Shown here: one piece after another, positions 20,441 through 31,971 of the stretch
Position numbering within the stretch: the stretch's first letter is position 1
Layout: each line of letters starts with the position of its first letter
NCBI GenBank assembly: GCA_910595825.1
Contig: OU343160.1
Span: 338,599,075 to 338,663,074, forward strand
Length of the DNA stretch: 64,000 bases
Direction: 5' to 3'
Source: Philhelius pedissequus
Taxonomy: Eukaryota; Arthropoda; Insecta; Diptera; Syrphidae
The notes under the pieces: generated by a model
Databases searched by the model: none
Told to the model about the DNA's origin: nothing
What the model saw: only the letters and a program-made list of their open reading frames with translations
Program-made: the position numbers and the translations under genes

Positions 20441-21030
20441 GTATACATGGTACCGAACTAGTAGATCGCTACCACAACGAATTAAGATTGCTAAACGAAT
20501 CGAACTTAGTCACCCTAATGTGGGTCCCAGGACATAGTGACATACAAGGAAATGAAATCGAGACAACCTGGCCAAAACTGGATCATTGAACCGAGAACAT
20601 TTTAGAATTCAACAAATTTTCCTCAAAACCGCAAAGGACAGGTGTCTCTAAGAAAAAAAAAACAGAATATTTACTAAAGCTTAACAGACCTCAACTGTCT
20701 GACTTATGTAGAGGTTGTATGGACAAAGAGGCGGAAGAGGGCTCATATTACTTCCCTTGTGAATGCCCCAGCCTAGCCCGCACCAGCAAAGAAGCCCTCG
20801 GAGATTACTTCTTCGATGAACTGGGCGATATCTCTAATAAGCCATTTAAACATATCCTGAAATTTATTCAAAGGTCAGAATGGTTTAGGGAGGCACCTCA
20901 AACATAATCTCCTCATTTACTCCCCTCCTTAAACTTCCCATTTCCTGCCCTACTTTGTGGTCCGCAGCAATGAATCTATTGAGATCCGATTGAGGTGAGG
21001 CCGCTTGTCGTTTCAGCACCCCTTCTAACC
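20440..21030 (+). pseudogene. 3' part of an I/R1-type LINE (RNase H and C-terminal zinc-knuckle region)
   Basis: A broken frame includes LVTLMWVPGHSDIQGNE (about 20500-20560), the RNase H motif around its last acidic residue. It is followed by the C-terminal region with a CRGCMD...PCECPSLA cysteine cluster (about 20705-20790), as in I-group elements. A 3' untranslated stretch ends near TCTAACCTAACCTATGG. Stops and frame changes make it dead. A related, more decayed fragment is on the reverse strand at 47640-48115. Confidence 0.7.
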
Positions 21031-21044
21031 TAACCTATGGTTAG

Positions 21045-21125
21045 TATTTCACTTGCTTTTTTAATTTTAACTGGATTCGTGGATTTGGATAAGTTTTGCT
21101 TTCAAATTATGCGTTTAGGTCTTTG
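21045..21125 (+). repeat. TIR family D, small fragment
   Basis: Matches the right third of the copy at 28096-28341 (TTCACTTGCTTTT..., GATTCGTGGATTTG, GCGTTTAGG). The rest is absent. Confidence 0.45.
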
Positions 21126-21689
21126 ACCAACAACTTGATTGTGCGATCACCAATTTTCTTTGGCTTGAGTTATTCCTATTTCACGACTGCCAAATCAAAC
21201 ATGAGATTATCTATCTGTGATGCTTCGTCTTTTAATTGAATTGTAATTGACCTCTGGCATTCCGCTAAAGAAGCAACGTGCGAAATTTATAATAAACACG
21301 TTATGCAAAGGCCAATCTTTAATGAGTCATGTCACGAATTGCACTTATTAAGTGTTGCAAAATAATCTATCATAGATTCCATCATATTGGAAAACTTCTT
21401 ACAAATTCCAATAGGAATGGATTCTCTGATTGGACTGAATATCTTAAATGGAATCAATTTTGAAATTTTGTTCAGACGGAACTGCAAGAAAATGTAGAAG
21501 AAAAAGGAAGATTAAAAGGTTAAAATCTAAAACGCATTATATGAAGACAAAACTTTGCAAGAATGCTAAGATTTTTTAGCTTGACTGAGCATATCCTGCG
21601 CTGAATCTGAACTATAGAAATCCTTAGATATTTGTGAAATGGATGAAAACTCAGTCGAGTTTCTTTAACACCATATTCAGCTCTATCTA

Positions 21690-22260
21690 GGTATCCGTTC
21701 GGAGAAAAATTTTCTCCGATTGGTTCGAAAAAAGAATTTTCTAACGAGATAGAAAAATTTGTGCGGAATCTGGTTCAAATTAGCGCCTATTCTAAAAATG
21801 TAAAGAAAATATTAATAATTTATTTTGAGCGTTATTAGATTATACAATATTTAAACCTAAAAGAAAAAACAATGAAAAATTCAACAGAAACATTTTTGAA
21901 ATACATACGTATTGCAATTTTTGGGCAAGACATTGCGAATGAGGTCAATATGATGCATATGTAAAAAAACGCGATTGTATGCTTCATTTTTCCGAACGGA
22001 TATCGGCCGATTGTCATGAAATAATTGTCTACTAAGTGGAAACGCATTTTTTCAACTCGACAGACTATATAACAATTATAAACAGACTTTAGTAAAAATA
22101 TACTACCAGTCCTATCTAAGAGTCCTTCGTAGAAAATTTCCGAATATTCTGCCCTATCGAGGTACCCGTCGGAGCGGAGTTTTCTCCGCAACGCACCTTC
22201 GTCGGAAATTCAATTTCAGTTCGAAGTAGCTGTCATCGGAAAAAATTATAAAGAAATACG
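21690..22260. repeat. Degraded copies related to TIR family F
   Basis: CTATC(T/G)AGGTA(T/C)CCGT(T)CGGAG blocks followed by AATTTTCTCCG occur at about 21688-21725 and 22152-22200, as in the complete element at 22820-23085. A 118-codon ORF on the reverse strand covers part of it; I do not regard it as a gene. 21126-21689 and 22261-22819 hold nothing recognised. Confidence 0.45.
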
Positions 22261-22819
22261 GCGACGCATTGCGATGGATATAAACTTCAGGCAGAGATGA
22301 GCAACTTATTAAATAAACACTATAAACGTTTTAAACCATTAAAAGTTGGCGAGAGAGTGTAATTTATTGTTTATAGAAAGAATTTTTTTCAATTATAATG
22401 CGCTAGAGTTTTTAAGAAATGTAATTAGATGCAATTAGATACTTAAGATCAAAACGATCGAATAAAGTCTTCCAGACACATTTTTCGTTTCCGTTTGAAC
22501 TGGCAACAAAAGAATAATTTGAAAAAAAAGCTTTTGAAACTCAATATTATTTATTTAGAGAATAAAAGAACATTGCAAGAACGAAAACAATATACGCTGA
22601 CTACCTGACGCAGCTCTAATTCTATAATTCCCTTCAAGATTGAAGAAAAACCTTCGCCTAATATCGTGATATTCGCTGGTAGATTTATCATCCGCTCATA
22701 TTGCTGTGAACTTGGTTATTCGTTCTGCCTAAAAACAAAAAGCCCACAAGTTAACGAACATAAGGATTATTTCTTCATTACTTACATTTTAATAAACAAT
22801 TTCTTTAAAAAGAAAACAC

Positions 22820-23086
22820 TTTCCGCAACGAGAACTTGTCGGAGGACTTCGAACAATATTCTGTCCTATCGAGGTAACCGTTGGTGCGGAATTCTCTCCG
22901 ATTTACTACGAATCGTAGACATTTTGCTTCGAGGTAATTCTCCGATCGGCTGATCGGAAATTCTGTCCAATGAAATTCTACGCATGCCATTTGTATGCGA
23001 TGAAGTACTTTTAATGGTTTTATTTATGACAGATACAAACAAAATATTCTCCGAAGTCCTCCGACAAATTCTCGTTGCGGAAAGTG
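22820..23086. mobile_element. TIR element family F, complete copy
   Basis: About 266 bp with long inverted ends of some 45 bp: CACTTTCCGCAACGAGAA then TTGTCGGAGGACTTC on the left (22820-22865), and their reverse complement on the right (23038-23086). Inside is the CTATCGAGGTAACCG block. No coding capacity. Confidence 0.75.
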
Positions 23087-23888
23087 CACTCCTGCGTTTT
23101 TCCAAATCAGTGTTGGTTCTCTGCCCCATTTAAAATGAACAGGCAACTAACGTATGCTCATTTAAACGGAGAAAAGCCTCTCAATTTAGCTTGTAGGGTT
23201 AAAGAGAATGAACCCCTGAAGTCATGACTCTATGTAGCATATTTTTCTATGAAATATACAGTGAGGAGAACACCAAAACTCCACGAGAAGAAGAACACAT
23301 TTTTTGTTATCGTTTTTGTCTATTTCTTTTTATTGATTTGTTTTTTTTTTTTAACAATTCTATTTGTAATCCACCTCTCAATCGACTCAGATCTCTCTTG
23401 AAATAATATAAGTTTTCTTATAATTAATTAATATAACTTGTTTTTTTTTCGTTTGTTTATTATTTTTACATGTATGTTCTTTTATTGAAAAATAAAAATG
23501 TAAAATAAATTATTATAATAAATATTATAGGCTACAACAGCACTGTAGACGACCGACCATAGGCTATAATTCGAAATTATTGTTGTTTTTGTTTTTTTTT
23601 TGTTTATGGTTCTCAATTTGAGGGGGTTTTAACTTATGGCTTTAATTTAAATATTAAAATTTAGCTAATTCAAATTATTTTTCTATTTTTTTTTTTGACA
23701 ATAACGACGATGGGGTGTTTAATTTATAGGCTCAATAAAAGAGATTCTCATTTCGAATATAACGAATTCATATACATACGTATGTTTTATAGCTTTTGGA
23801 GACTCTCTTTTACCTTACCTTAATATTATTATACATGTATTTATATACTGGCGGTGTTATTTGCAGTTTTGTGTGTTTCTTTTAAATT
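23087..23888. other. Likely 3' region of Cyt-c-p; no gene seen
   Basis: AT-rich with T runs. Nothing recognised apart from being downstream of the cytochrome c gene on the reverse strand. Confidence 0.4.
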
Positions 23889-24215
23889 TTACTTAGTAGC
23901 AGCCTTCAGGTAAGCGATGAGATCTCCACGTTCATTTGCTTTCTTCAAACCAGCGAAGATCATTTTTGTGCCGGGGATGTATTTTTTGGGATTCTCCAAG
24001 TATTCGAAGAGTGTGTCTTCGGACCAGGTGATTCCTTTCGATTTGTTGGCATCTGTGTAGGCGAATCCGGGTGCTTGACCGGTCTTGCGACCAATAACAC
24101 CGTGTAGATTGGGACCAACCTTGTGCTTGCCGCCGGCTTCAACGGTGTGACATTGAGCGCAACGTTGGACGAAGATTTTCTTGCCCTTTTCAACATCACC
24201 AGCTGGAACTCCCAT
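23889..24215 (-). CDS. Cyt-c-p: Cytochrome c, canonical (Cyt-c-p-like)
   Basis: A complete 108-residue cytochrome c, intronless in its coding part: the electron carrier between complexes III and IV. The haem motif CAQCH is at 19-23, the axial methionine is M85 in PGTKM, and the invariant KKYIPGTKMIFAGLKK region is fully kept. It begins MGVPAGDVEKGKK, exactly the start typical of fly Cyt-c-p, and ends KAATK. Codons prefer G or C in third positions, consistent with a highly expressed gene and unlike the paralogue at 12806-13132. On the reverse strand TTTTTCTTTCCAG ends about 36 bases before the ATG, a good splice acceptor, so the 5' UTR is probably interrupted by an intron whose first exon lies to the right. 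Confidence 0.96.
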   Translation of the reverse strand: MGVPAGDVEKGKKIFVQRCAQCHTVEAGGKHKVGPNLHGVIGRKTGQAPGFAYTDANKSKGITWSEDTLFEYLENPKKYIPGTKMIFAGLKKANERGDLIAYLKAATK

Positions 24216-24251
24216 TTTAGTTTAGTTTTTTTGGCAATTTAAAGCTCTGGA

Positions 24252-24264
24252 AAGAAAAAGTCAC
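24252..24264 (-). promoter_or_regulatory. Splice acceptor of a 5' UTR intron of Cyt-c-p
   Basis: The reverse strand reads TTTTTCTTTCCAG, a pyrimidine tract and AG, shortly upstream of the ATG. The matching leader exon was not located; it is probably within the next kilobase or so to the right. Confidence 0.5.
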
Positions 24265-25140
24265 AAGACATAAATAAATGGGATTGGTTCTATAGAAAAC
24301 AAATATTAATATAATTGTGAAGTAATTAAAGAAAAATCTCCTAAACATTTTTTTTAAATTGATTGTTGTTAAGTGCTTTTTATTTAGTTGCAATGCGATT
24401 CATTTGACAAAAAAAAAAAATGATAACAAAATTGATTTAAGATAATAATATCTATCCTATGTATGTACATAATAACTAACTATATGTAAATATACTTATG
24501 TATAGTCAACGGTTTTTTTAAGCATTCCAGTTTGTGCTGGAAATGTGAGGTTGTTATGATCAGCAAATTGTCTTCATAACTAATTCACGTGGTTGCTTTT
24601 TGAGTTCATCAATAAAGTATTTGCATGAAGGAGGGCAATGAGCTCACAAAGCGTATCTTAATTTTGTGTATCTGAATTATACTAGCAAGCCGAATACATA
24701 CGTAATTTATATAAATAATAAATATATTAATTGAAACGTGGGAAACCGTGATCACGTTTTTTATTAAATTATTTTATCATTGTTTCAATTAGCACAGTCG
24801 TAATTTTTGTCTACACATTTTCTTTGATTATGGGATATGTAGGAATGTATTTCGCTTGGATCTTAAACAAAATCCTACATTAATATCCTTAAATAAGCCA
24901 ACACAACAGAATCAATGATTACAAAATATTTGCTATTTGTAAACTGATTATGACTTAAAATTGGCAGTGCAATTAGGTGGGTGGTATTTAAAATTTGTGA
25001 GTGTTAGTAGTTGCCAAATTCTATTTTTGGTCTGAAATTACTTCAATTTCAATTGTGACTAAATGTTAGATAATCTAAAACAAAAATTGGTTTTATTTTT
25101 ATAAAGCACAAAGAAAATTCGTTAGATTTGGAAACATTCG
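24265..25140. other. Probable 5' intron/promoter area of Cyt-c-p; no coding sequence seen
   Basis: AT-rich, without recognised repeats. Leader exon and promoter of the cytochrome c gene may be here. Confidence 0.35.
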
Positions 25141-25422
25141 GGGCCCGTATTACGAATATCGTTCTACATTTTACAATAGTCGTTTATTTTTCAACGATAC
25201 TCGTTTTCTCTTACGACTTCGTTTGGCTATCGTATTTTTTTGTTTGGACACCATGGCTTTATGTAGCTGTAGTATTGAAGGAATGAAGTTGGATGCACTT
25301 AAAAAATTTGATTCGGCAAATATTTTCATGCATCCATTATCGTAAACTATAATCGGCCCATGTCATGACTATGGTTTTCTTGGGAATCGTTTTTTTGCCT
25401 TTCGTAATTTGTAATACGGGTT
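25141..25422. mobile_element. TIR element family E, copy 2
   Basis: Inverted ends GGCCCGTATTAC (25142) and GTAATACGGG (right). The interior shares phrases such as GGAATGAAGTTGGATGC with the reverse of the copy at 18416-18710, so the two lie in opposite orientations. Confidence 0.7.
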
Positions 25423-26082
25423 CAGATGTGGAAATTAAGCAATTTTGAAATTGGATTTGAAATCACGAAAAGTATGGGACGGTATGTATTACGTAGGTAT
25501 TTAGTATTGTTTTTAAAGCAAAATATCCTAAAAAAATAGGCTAAATACAAAATTTGTATTTTGGCTATCAGCTTCGGAAGAATATTTAATAAAAACTAAA
25601 GAATATTCAGTTACCTTCAATTCCGTCTTTAACGAATTGGAGGTCCTGGGCATATTAGGACAATGGGCCCCTATTTTGACAAAACACTATTTTGTTAGAA
25701 TAAACAAAGGAAGTAGATACACAGGTAGATAAAATAGATAAAATATTATGCATAATTTACAAAAGTAACTCTTTTAGCATTCACAAGTTAGGATTTCAAA
25801 ATCTATGTTAATTGAACAGGAACACTTCTAGATTTGAGATGGGCAAAATCGTTAGTCACTCTTTCAAAATCGATGTTTTTTAGCACATCACATTCCATGA
25901 ACATCGGCGACAAACAAACTAATTTCTTAAAACATTTTACTTCTCAATTCATTTGTTATTGTTTTCAATTTGGAGAAGGAGTTTTCAAGCGAAAAAAGAA
26001 ATGAAAGGGTTATAAATTCCTATTCTCAGAATTTGAGATCCTATAGCTCGAACCTATAGAAGTTTTACTGTACGTACTAATG
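25423..26082. other. No gene seen
   Basis: AT-rich; nothing recognised. Confidence 0.4.
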
Positions 26083-26434
26083 TGGTTACCGTTTGGTAAC
26101 ACAAATCGATTTATTTTTGATTTAGATCTCTCAAAAAAATGATTTTGACAATATTTGTCTTCGATTGGCCAAATAAATTGATTTATTTTTTGATTTTAAT
26201 CAAATTTGCAGACCTGGATTTTTCGGCAGATCTACCGCTCTTACTATCACTACTATGCATTATAATTGACAGCGTTCAGTTTGACAAGACAGCTGATACA
26301 GGGAAGCTGGTTCACAGACACAAATATACACCAATACTATAGCAAATAAAAATCAATCTGAAAACGTATTCAAATCGTTACGAAAAAAATCAATTTATAG
26401 ATAAAAATATAAATTTACCAAACCAAAAACCCCA
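26083..26434. mobile_element. Short TIR element, family A, copy 2
   Basis: Inverted copy of the element at 37-387, with ends CCGTTTGGTAAC (left) and TTTACCAAACC (right). Divergence between copies is modest. Confidence 0.7.
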
Positions 26435-27355
26435 TAAGTATAACATTGACTTATATTTTTATATATTTAAATTTATCTAAGCATGCTGAAATCGGAAAGT
26501 CTAATTTTTAGGCGAGAGGAGAGTGAGAAAAAATTGTATTGTAGTCAGTAATTTAGGTTCGATTTATTCGAATTAGAAAATTTTATCGGTAATAAATTAT
26601 CGATTATCGTACAGTGATCTGGTAGGAACTAGGGGGCCCCTATCGATTACGGGGCCCTAAGCACTTACACAGAGGGGTCTTATTTTTTATTTTAGACTTT
26701 CACACCTGGCACTCATGGTTACTGCAATTGAATTGAAATAAATGTTTAGAATGATGAAAAACTATGACTATATGTAAACAACGTTGATATTAAGATGAAA
26801 ACATGGTTGTGAAAGTGCAAGTATCTATAGGTAGGTAGATTTTATACATTTAACCGAAAATAAACCCATTGCTTTTCTACTTACAATATATTTTTTTTCA
26901 AGTAAAATAAAAAGTGACTAATAAAAAAAAGTATTTAAGTACAAGGAGATAAATCGTTATCACAATTATTTAAAAAGTCAATTTTTGGCTTGCTTGGCAG
27001 TAAGCTGCCAGCAAAAAGTCTTGGACTACAATATTTGCAAACAGGGAGCTCAGCTCTACATTTTGAAGTTATGGTAAAGTTGTTATATTACAATTATCTA
27101 GACTTTGGAAAAATGCATATTTAGTGATTATGTCTCCTACTTAAGAATGCAAAACGCCCACATTTGAAAATAACTACTTAAGTACTATTTAATTATTTTT
27201 TGTTATCAATCACACCCAAAATGTGCTGTGGGCTCTATGGCGAATATTAAACCAAGCAATCCGCTGTTCCTTCGGTTTGGCAAAACCGTTTGGTTTAAAA
27301 CTCATAACGTAAAAATCAAAAGAAATTCTCCACGCTTATCCTAACCAGTTTGCAG
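26435..27355. other. No gene seen
   Basis: AT-rich; nothing recognised. Confidence 0.4.
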
Positions 27356-27535
27356 CATGAATCAAAGAAAACAAGATTACGACACTTCTTTGTTTTTTCT
27401 TATTTTATTGACGTCATATGTGAAAAAAAAATCCATTTATCCAGAAACAACAACAATTTGCAGATTTGGTTTCACATATGACGTCAATAAAATAAGAAAA
27501 ACAAAGTGTCGTAATCTTGTTTTCTTTGATTCATG
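27356..27535. repeat. Near-perfect hairpin, ~66-bp arms and 47-bp loop
   Basis: The left arm 27356-27423 begins CATGAATCAAAGAAAACAAG and ends in TGACGTCATATGTGAA. The right arm 27471-27535 is its reverse complement; the only differences are about three inserted bases in the left arm. Each arm contains the palindrome TGACGTCA. The transcript of either strand would fold into a long double-stranded stem. It may be a MITE or a hairpin-RNA source. Confidence 0.85.
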
Positions 27536-27544
27536 GGTTTGCGG

Positions 27545-27910
27545 TACGGCTCCGAAAGCTAAACAACGACTAAGAAAGCGGAGCAAAACTTAAGAACTTT
27601 CGAAAGAAAAACCTCCATCGAATTTTCGGTCTTGTATGTGATTAGGGTAAATGGTGGATAAGATACAATAGCCAACTCTATGGGTGTAGTGCAAAAAGTA
27701 AAAACAAGGAAACTATTATGGCTTGGTCATATCAAGCGAATCGACGAAAATGTTCCAGGAAAGAGACTCCTAGACATCGGGTTCGAGACGAAAAGAAAGA
27801 CCGAATCTTAGGTTCGCGGGTGCCAGAAAACTTGATATATCAACTGAAAACAGCTCGAGCGGAATCGGCAGCGATAGAAGAGGATGGTGCTTCAGATCTC
27901 GAGTCAACGT
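27545..27910 (+). pseudogene. C-terminal fragment of a non-LTR retrotransposon reverse transcriptase
   Basis: Broken frames translate to a piece around NLHRIFG/GEWRIRYNSQLYG and to LLWLGHIKRIDENVPGKRLL, the conserved region after the catalytic domain in RTE-like and related LINE proteins (WLGHV.RMD). Frame changes are present. It adjoins the hairpin at 27356-27535. Confidence 0.55.
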
Positions 27911-28095
27911 AGGTTGTAGAGTACTAAGTAAGTAAGTACAATTCCAAACCTAGTATAGGTAGTAGTAGACATTTTATTTAGGCTAACGATCTAAAAAAAT
28001 TACGTAAGTTGTTAACAAAAGTCACACATATGCGCAGCAAATCGGTATCACGGTGGTTTGCAGTGCTAATGGTCATGCGTTGCTATGTCGTTGGG

Positions 28096-28341
28096 CAAAT
28101 TCCTAAACGCAAATCTGGCGCATAATATGCTAAGCAAACTGTCCCTAAACGCAAACGGAAAAATCTCTGCTAAGCACACTGTCCCAAAACGTAGTTCATT
28201 CTTTTTTCTTGCGCAAACAACTATTGAATTGTGCAAGTTTGAAACTTATGTTGCGCAGTTCACTTGCTTTTCAAATTTTATCGGGTTCGTGCATTTGCTC
28301 AGGATTAGACTTGCTTTGCAAATTTTGCGTTTAGGAATTTG
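28096..28341. mobile_element. TIR element family D, complete copy
   Basis: 246 bp bounded by inverted CAAATTCCTAAACGCAAA ends (left 28096-28113; right as TTTGCGTTTAGGAATTTG ending 28341). Further AAACG and TGCGC motifs lie inside. Degraded copies are at 17620-17875 and 21045-21125. Confidence 0.75.
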
Positions 28342-28539
28342 GCCGTTGTTACGCTGATCGTTTATTCGTTTGACGTTAAAAAAACACGTTAGAATAATTA
28401 TAAAGTTGCCTTGAAATTTATTGGTATAAGAAATTTTTATTGCCAATAATTAATTAAACAAAATATTCTGAGGAAAACCAAATTTGATGTGATATTCTGA
28501 ATATGACCCTTAATGTAGCATCATAATAGGTATTAAGAT

Positions 28540-29013
28540 TGTTCAGTGACGAAAAAGTTAGAACAGAATAGAACAGAACAGAACAGATTCGTGAGAAACT
28601 TCAGAACAAGTAAGAACAACTTAGAACAGTCAGTCATCTGACAGAAACTATAAAAAAAATGATTGTTGTTTACCTCTAATTCAAGTTCGTTTATTTGTAC
28701 AGAAACATTTTTAAAAATAATTTGAAATGGAGTTGAATTTATTTAAAAAAATATATTTTATGAATTATTAATTATCAATTAAATCTAACACCGTAATGTT
28801 TTTTTTAACAACACCAATTTGTTTTGACAGTTCCCACAAATCTGTTCTAACCTGTTCTACCTAAAAACCGATGGCAGAAAATCCTGTTCTAAAGTGTTCC
28901 AAACAGACTCATTGAACACCAAACCAGAACAGTTTAGAACACAAAATTTCTCATTGAACAGCAAAACCCTGTATTTTTCTGTTCTAATCTGTTCAGAACA
29001 GCCTCATTGAACA
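28540..29013. mobile_element. TIR element rich in GAACAG repeats
   Basis: The ends read TGTTCAGTGACG and, reversed, TGTTCAATGAGG. GAACAG or CTGTTC occurs more than a dozen times near both ends, in both orientations. Such subterminal motif clusters often bind a transposase; no transposase is encoded here. Confidence 0.55.
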
Positions 29014-30985
29014 CACATATTTACAACATTTTTTAAAGGCAATAGGTAATTTGTTCTGTGTGTGCGACAGTTTATTACAAACGTTTGATTTAGGACCTAT
29101 GTATTCATAGGTGTACAACTATGCACGTAATAACACCAATTCTGATTCAAAAATTAATTATACGCAATAGCTAACAAACTGTACTATGTACCTACTTATA
29201 AAGTTTATCGTCCGACAATACAATATTTTTCTGATAAGACTGCTAACGCGGAAACAATAACTAATTAAAATAGGTATTAATCCTACAGACTGCACCATTT
29301 ATATAACAAATAGGTAGTAGGTGCCTAATCAGACTTGGTTATAAGATAGGTACAAAGTGGATTCAGTTTTTGATTCATACCTAGCTGGTAATAAAACTAA
29401 TCTACCTAATACAATATGATTGAAATATTAGACTAGACGGCAAAATTAAACAAAAAAAAAAAACACGATCATATCATACGTGACGTAATTTATTCAACAA
29501 TCATTTAAAACTAACTTTTCAACATCAGCTTTTTCCAAGCAATTGTGTCGTCAGCAATTTAAAAAAACTCAAGACCTCGCGACGTCACCATCAATACTTC
29601 TCGCGAAAAAAGTTTCTCTGAGTAGGTAGGTAACTATGTGTATTTTTTTCTGCTAAGGCGTTATGTCACGAGATCGTACAACGTTCTTGAATGATTTTTT
29701 TTCAATGCACACATAAATATTTCCGCGAAGTCTCTGCTAATTTCAATTAAATAATTTTTCGCAGTACAAGAAGCAATAATTTATCAATTGCTTGTTAATG
29801 CAATTATGAATACTACTCCTGCAAAAAAAAAAAAACTACCTTCCTATGCACATTCCACCTTGAAAAAAATTCGCGATCAATGGAGAAAAACACGAAACCA
29901 AACCAAATAAAAGTAAAATCGATTTTCCAACCTTGATGATATGTAGGTACCAAGATAAATCCGATAGGGAGGAATATCTGTGTTACTAGTGCAAGAGCGC
30001 GAACTGGCCAAACGCCAATGCGCAGTTGTCCTCAGCACACTTTTATTCTTCCTACCTATTCTCATTTCGCACATGTCTAATGTAAAATACATGGTTAAAC
30101 TGGGTAGATAATGTACATCTATCTCTGTATGGTTACGTAATGTGGGAGAATTGATGGATGGAATATTTAAAGATTTCAGGGTTGAACGAGCTTCAAATTG
30201 AATTTCTTTTTAATGCGAAAAATTAAATTTTTTAACTGAATTGCTGTTAAAAAAGAATTCAAAATAAGCGACTGTATAACACGTGGTTGTTTCTACAACC
30301 AACCTGTTCCCCCTTTGTAGTTTGTAGATATCGCAAAACCAAGAAGCAGAGTACTTGGAATTTATTTATCAACTCGCAAAAATTCCAGGAAGGGGATTTT
30401 TTTAGAAGTTTGAGTCACATTTGAATGAAAATGTTTATAGCTTTGATTGTAAATGACACTCAAGGACAATAAACTTTTTATATAATATGGACTAGAACGC
30501 CCAATTGATTGTTAGAATAAATCGAGAATTATGTAATTTTTTTTGCAATTAGTTCACATTTGCAACAATAAAAAAGCACTCCCTGTCGATATCGTTTAAT
30601 TGATTTAATATGGCAAACGTACGATGAAAACCAAATCTTAAAATCACAACAGAAATATTTTAAACTTAAAAGTTACACAAGTTGATGAAATAAGGAAAAT
30701 ACATTTTTTTTACAAAGGTCGGTACTTACATTGAACACAAGACAAAAGATACAATTCAACTGTGGCGAGACAAATTGATAAATTGTTGTGGACAGAAAAA
30801 TAAAATCTGCAAAAAGCCAAACGGAAAATACGGCGAATTGGATGTTAAATTTGAGCGTCTGCGCTGATGAGAAATCTTTGTGAAATGGTGAAATGTCAAA
30901 ACAGCGACATCTACTAAGCAATAGAAAAAAGGAATTTTTACGAATGGTGTAGGTTCAAAGGGATTATTTTAAGCACATTTAAATT
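29014..30985. other. No gene seen
   Basis: About 2 kb of AT-rich sequence with several AGGTAGGTA tracts. No frame with recognisable motifs and no inverted ends found. Confidence 0.4.
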
Positions 30986-31466
30986 GGGGGCGTTCGGTAG
31001 CGCACTGCTTTGCTGTGCAATACGTTCGTTGTTGTTATAATACGTGATAAATTTCTGTCAATTAACAGCTGACGACCATAACGACGAACAAACCATATGA
31101 TTTCCAATTCGAAGCCAAGCTAGCGCTAAATTTTTGGTATACTTAGGTATCGTAGTGTAAAGCTGACTACGAAATCAGCTGTCTTTTCAATTCTTGTTTG
31201 TGAATTTTAATTACGTACCTAATAGATCATCTTCTTCTTCTGAATCGGTTGTGGATCTTACTTCCTGATTCATTTTAAATTTATATTTTATCCAACAACT
31301 GTATGTATAATTCACTTTGAGCCGAAGCGTAATCGTAAGCAATTCGTTTTTTTTTTCTGTTTTGACTTTTGACAGAAATGGTTATCTATTGCGTTTTATA
31401 CGTTCACAAACGCACAATTTATTTTTCAGCAATGTATCAGAAAGCCGTGCGACACCGAACGCCCCC
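30986..31466. mobile_element. TIR element with GGGGGCGTTCGGT ends
   Basis: Inverted GGGGGCGTTCGGT ends (30986 onward, reversed ending 31466), each followed by CGCAC after two bases. The trinucleotide ATT flanks both sides, a possible 3-bp target duplication. About 480 bp, without coding capacity. The core GCGTTCGGT is shared with the element at 1577-1850. Confidence 0.7.
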
Positions 31467-31470
31467 ATTA

Positions 31471-31875
31471 TCTTTATATAAATAAAAATGAATGTTTGTT
31501 TGCATGTTCTTTATAGAATCGTAAACTATGTATTTGATCATGTGATGATCTTTTGCAAGTTTGTTGTGCATGAACCAAAGTATGTTTCTGAGTTGGTACG
31601 ACTAATTTTCGACAGATTCTGTCATTCCAATGTAAATTGTGAAATTCATGTCCGGCTCACATTGAACAGACAATGGCGGTGTTTTTTCTGAAACCAGTGC
31701 AATCCAAAAAAACAAATGAATGTTCTGATTGCCATCAACGAAAGATTGTTGCTATGAATTCACTGTAGTTGCTACGAGCAATAGTTCGTTTCTATGAAAT
31801 TATTCGATTGTTATTCGTCTTTCTTTCAAGTTTATTTTAGTTGGTGGCGTAGCAACGCGCGCAGGGTACAGCTAG
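31471..31875 (+). mobile_element. Non-autonomous Helitron (HINE/DINE-like)
   Basis: Starts with TC (TCTTTATATAAATAAAAATG) directly after an A and ends with GCTAG directly before a T. This is the A^T insertion preference, 5'-TC and 3'-CTRR ends typical of Helitrons. Just before the 3' end is GGCGTAGCAACGCGCGCAGG, a GC-rich short stem-loop close to that of fly Helitrons. No target duplication and no Rep/Hel coding region. Confidence 0.65.
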
Positions 31876-31971
31876 TCTGTAATATAAATTGCGTACTTGA
31901 AACAAATTTCGAACAACCGATTTTTCGTGGAAATTTTTTGCTGAACTTTCCTTTAGAGGAGCACCAATTTA

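Noticed and set aside
20980..21040. Telomere-like or TTAGG-type repeat (CTAACCTAACCTATGG)
   Set aside because: Only two units, sitting at the 3' end of a LINE fragment; this is the LINE tail, not a telomere.
22805..23129. 87- and 95-codon ORFs around 22.8-23.1 kb as genes
   Set aside because: They overlap the inverted ends of the family F element on both strands, with mirror-image codons.
118..26342. Related small ORFs at 118-324 (- strand) and 26139-26342 (+ strand) as a conserved protein
   Set aside because: Both lie inside copies of the family A MITE; the shared protein sequence reflects the shared DNA repeat.
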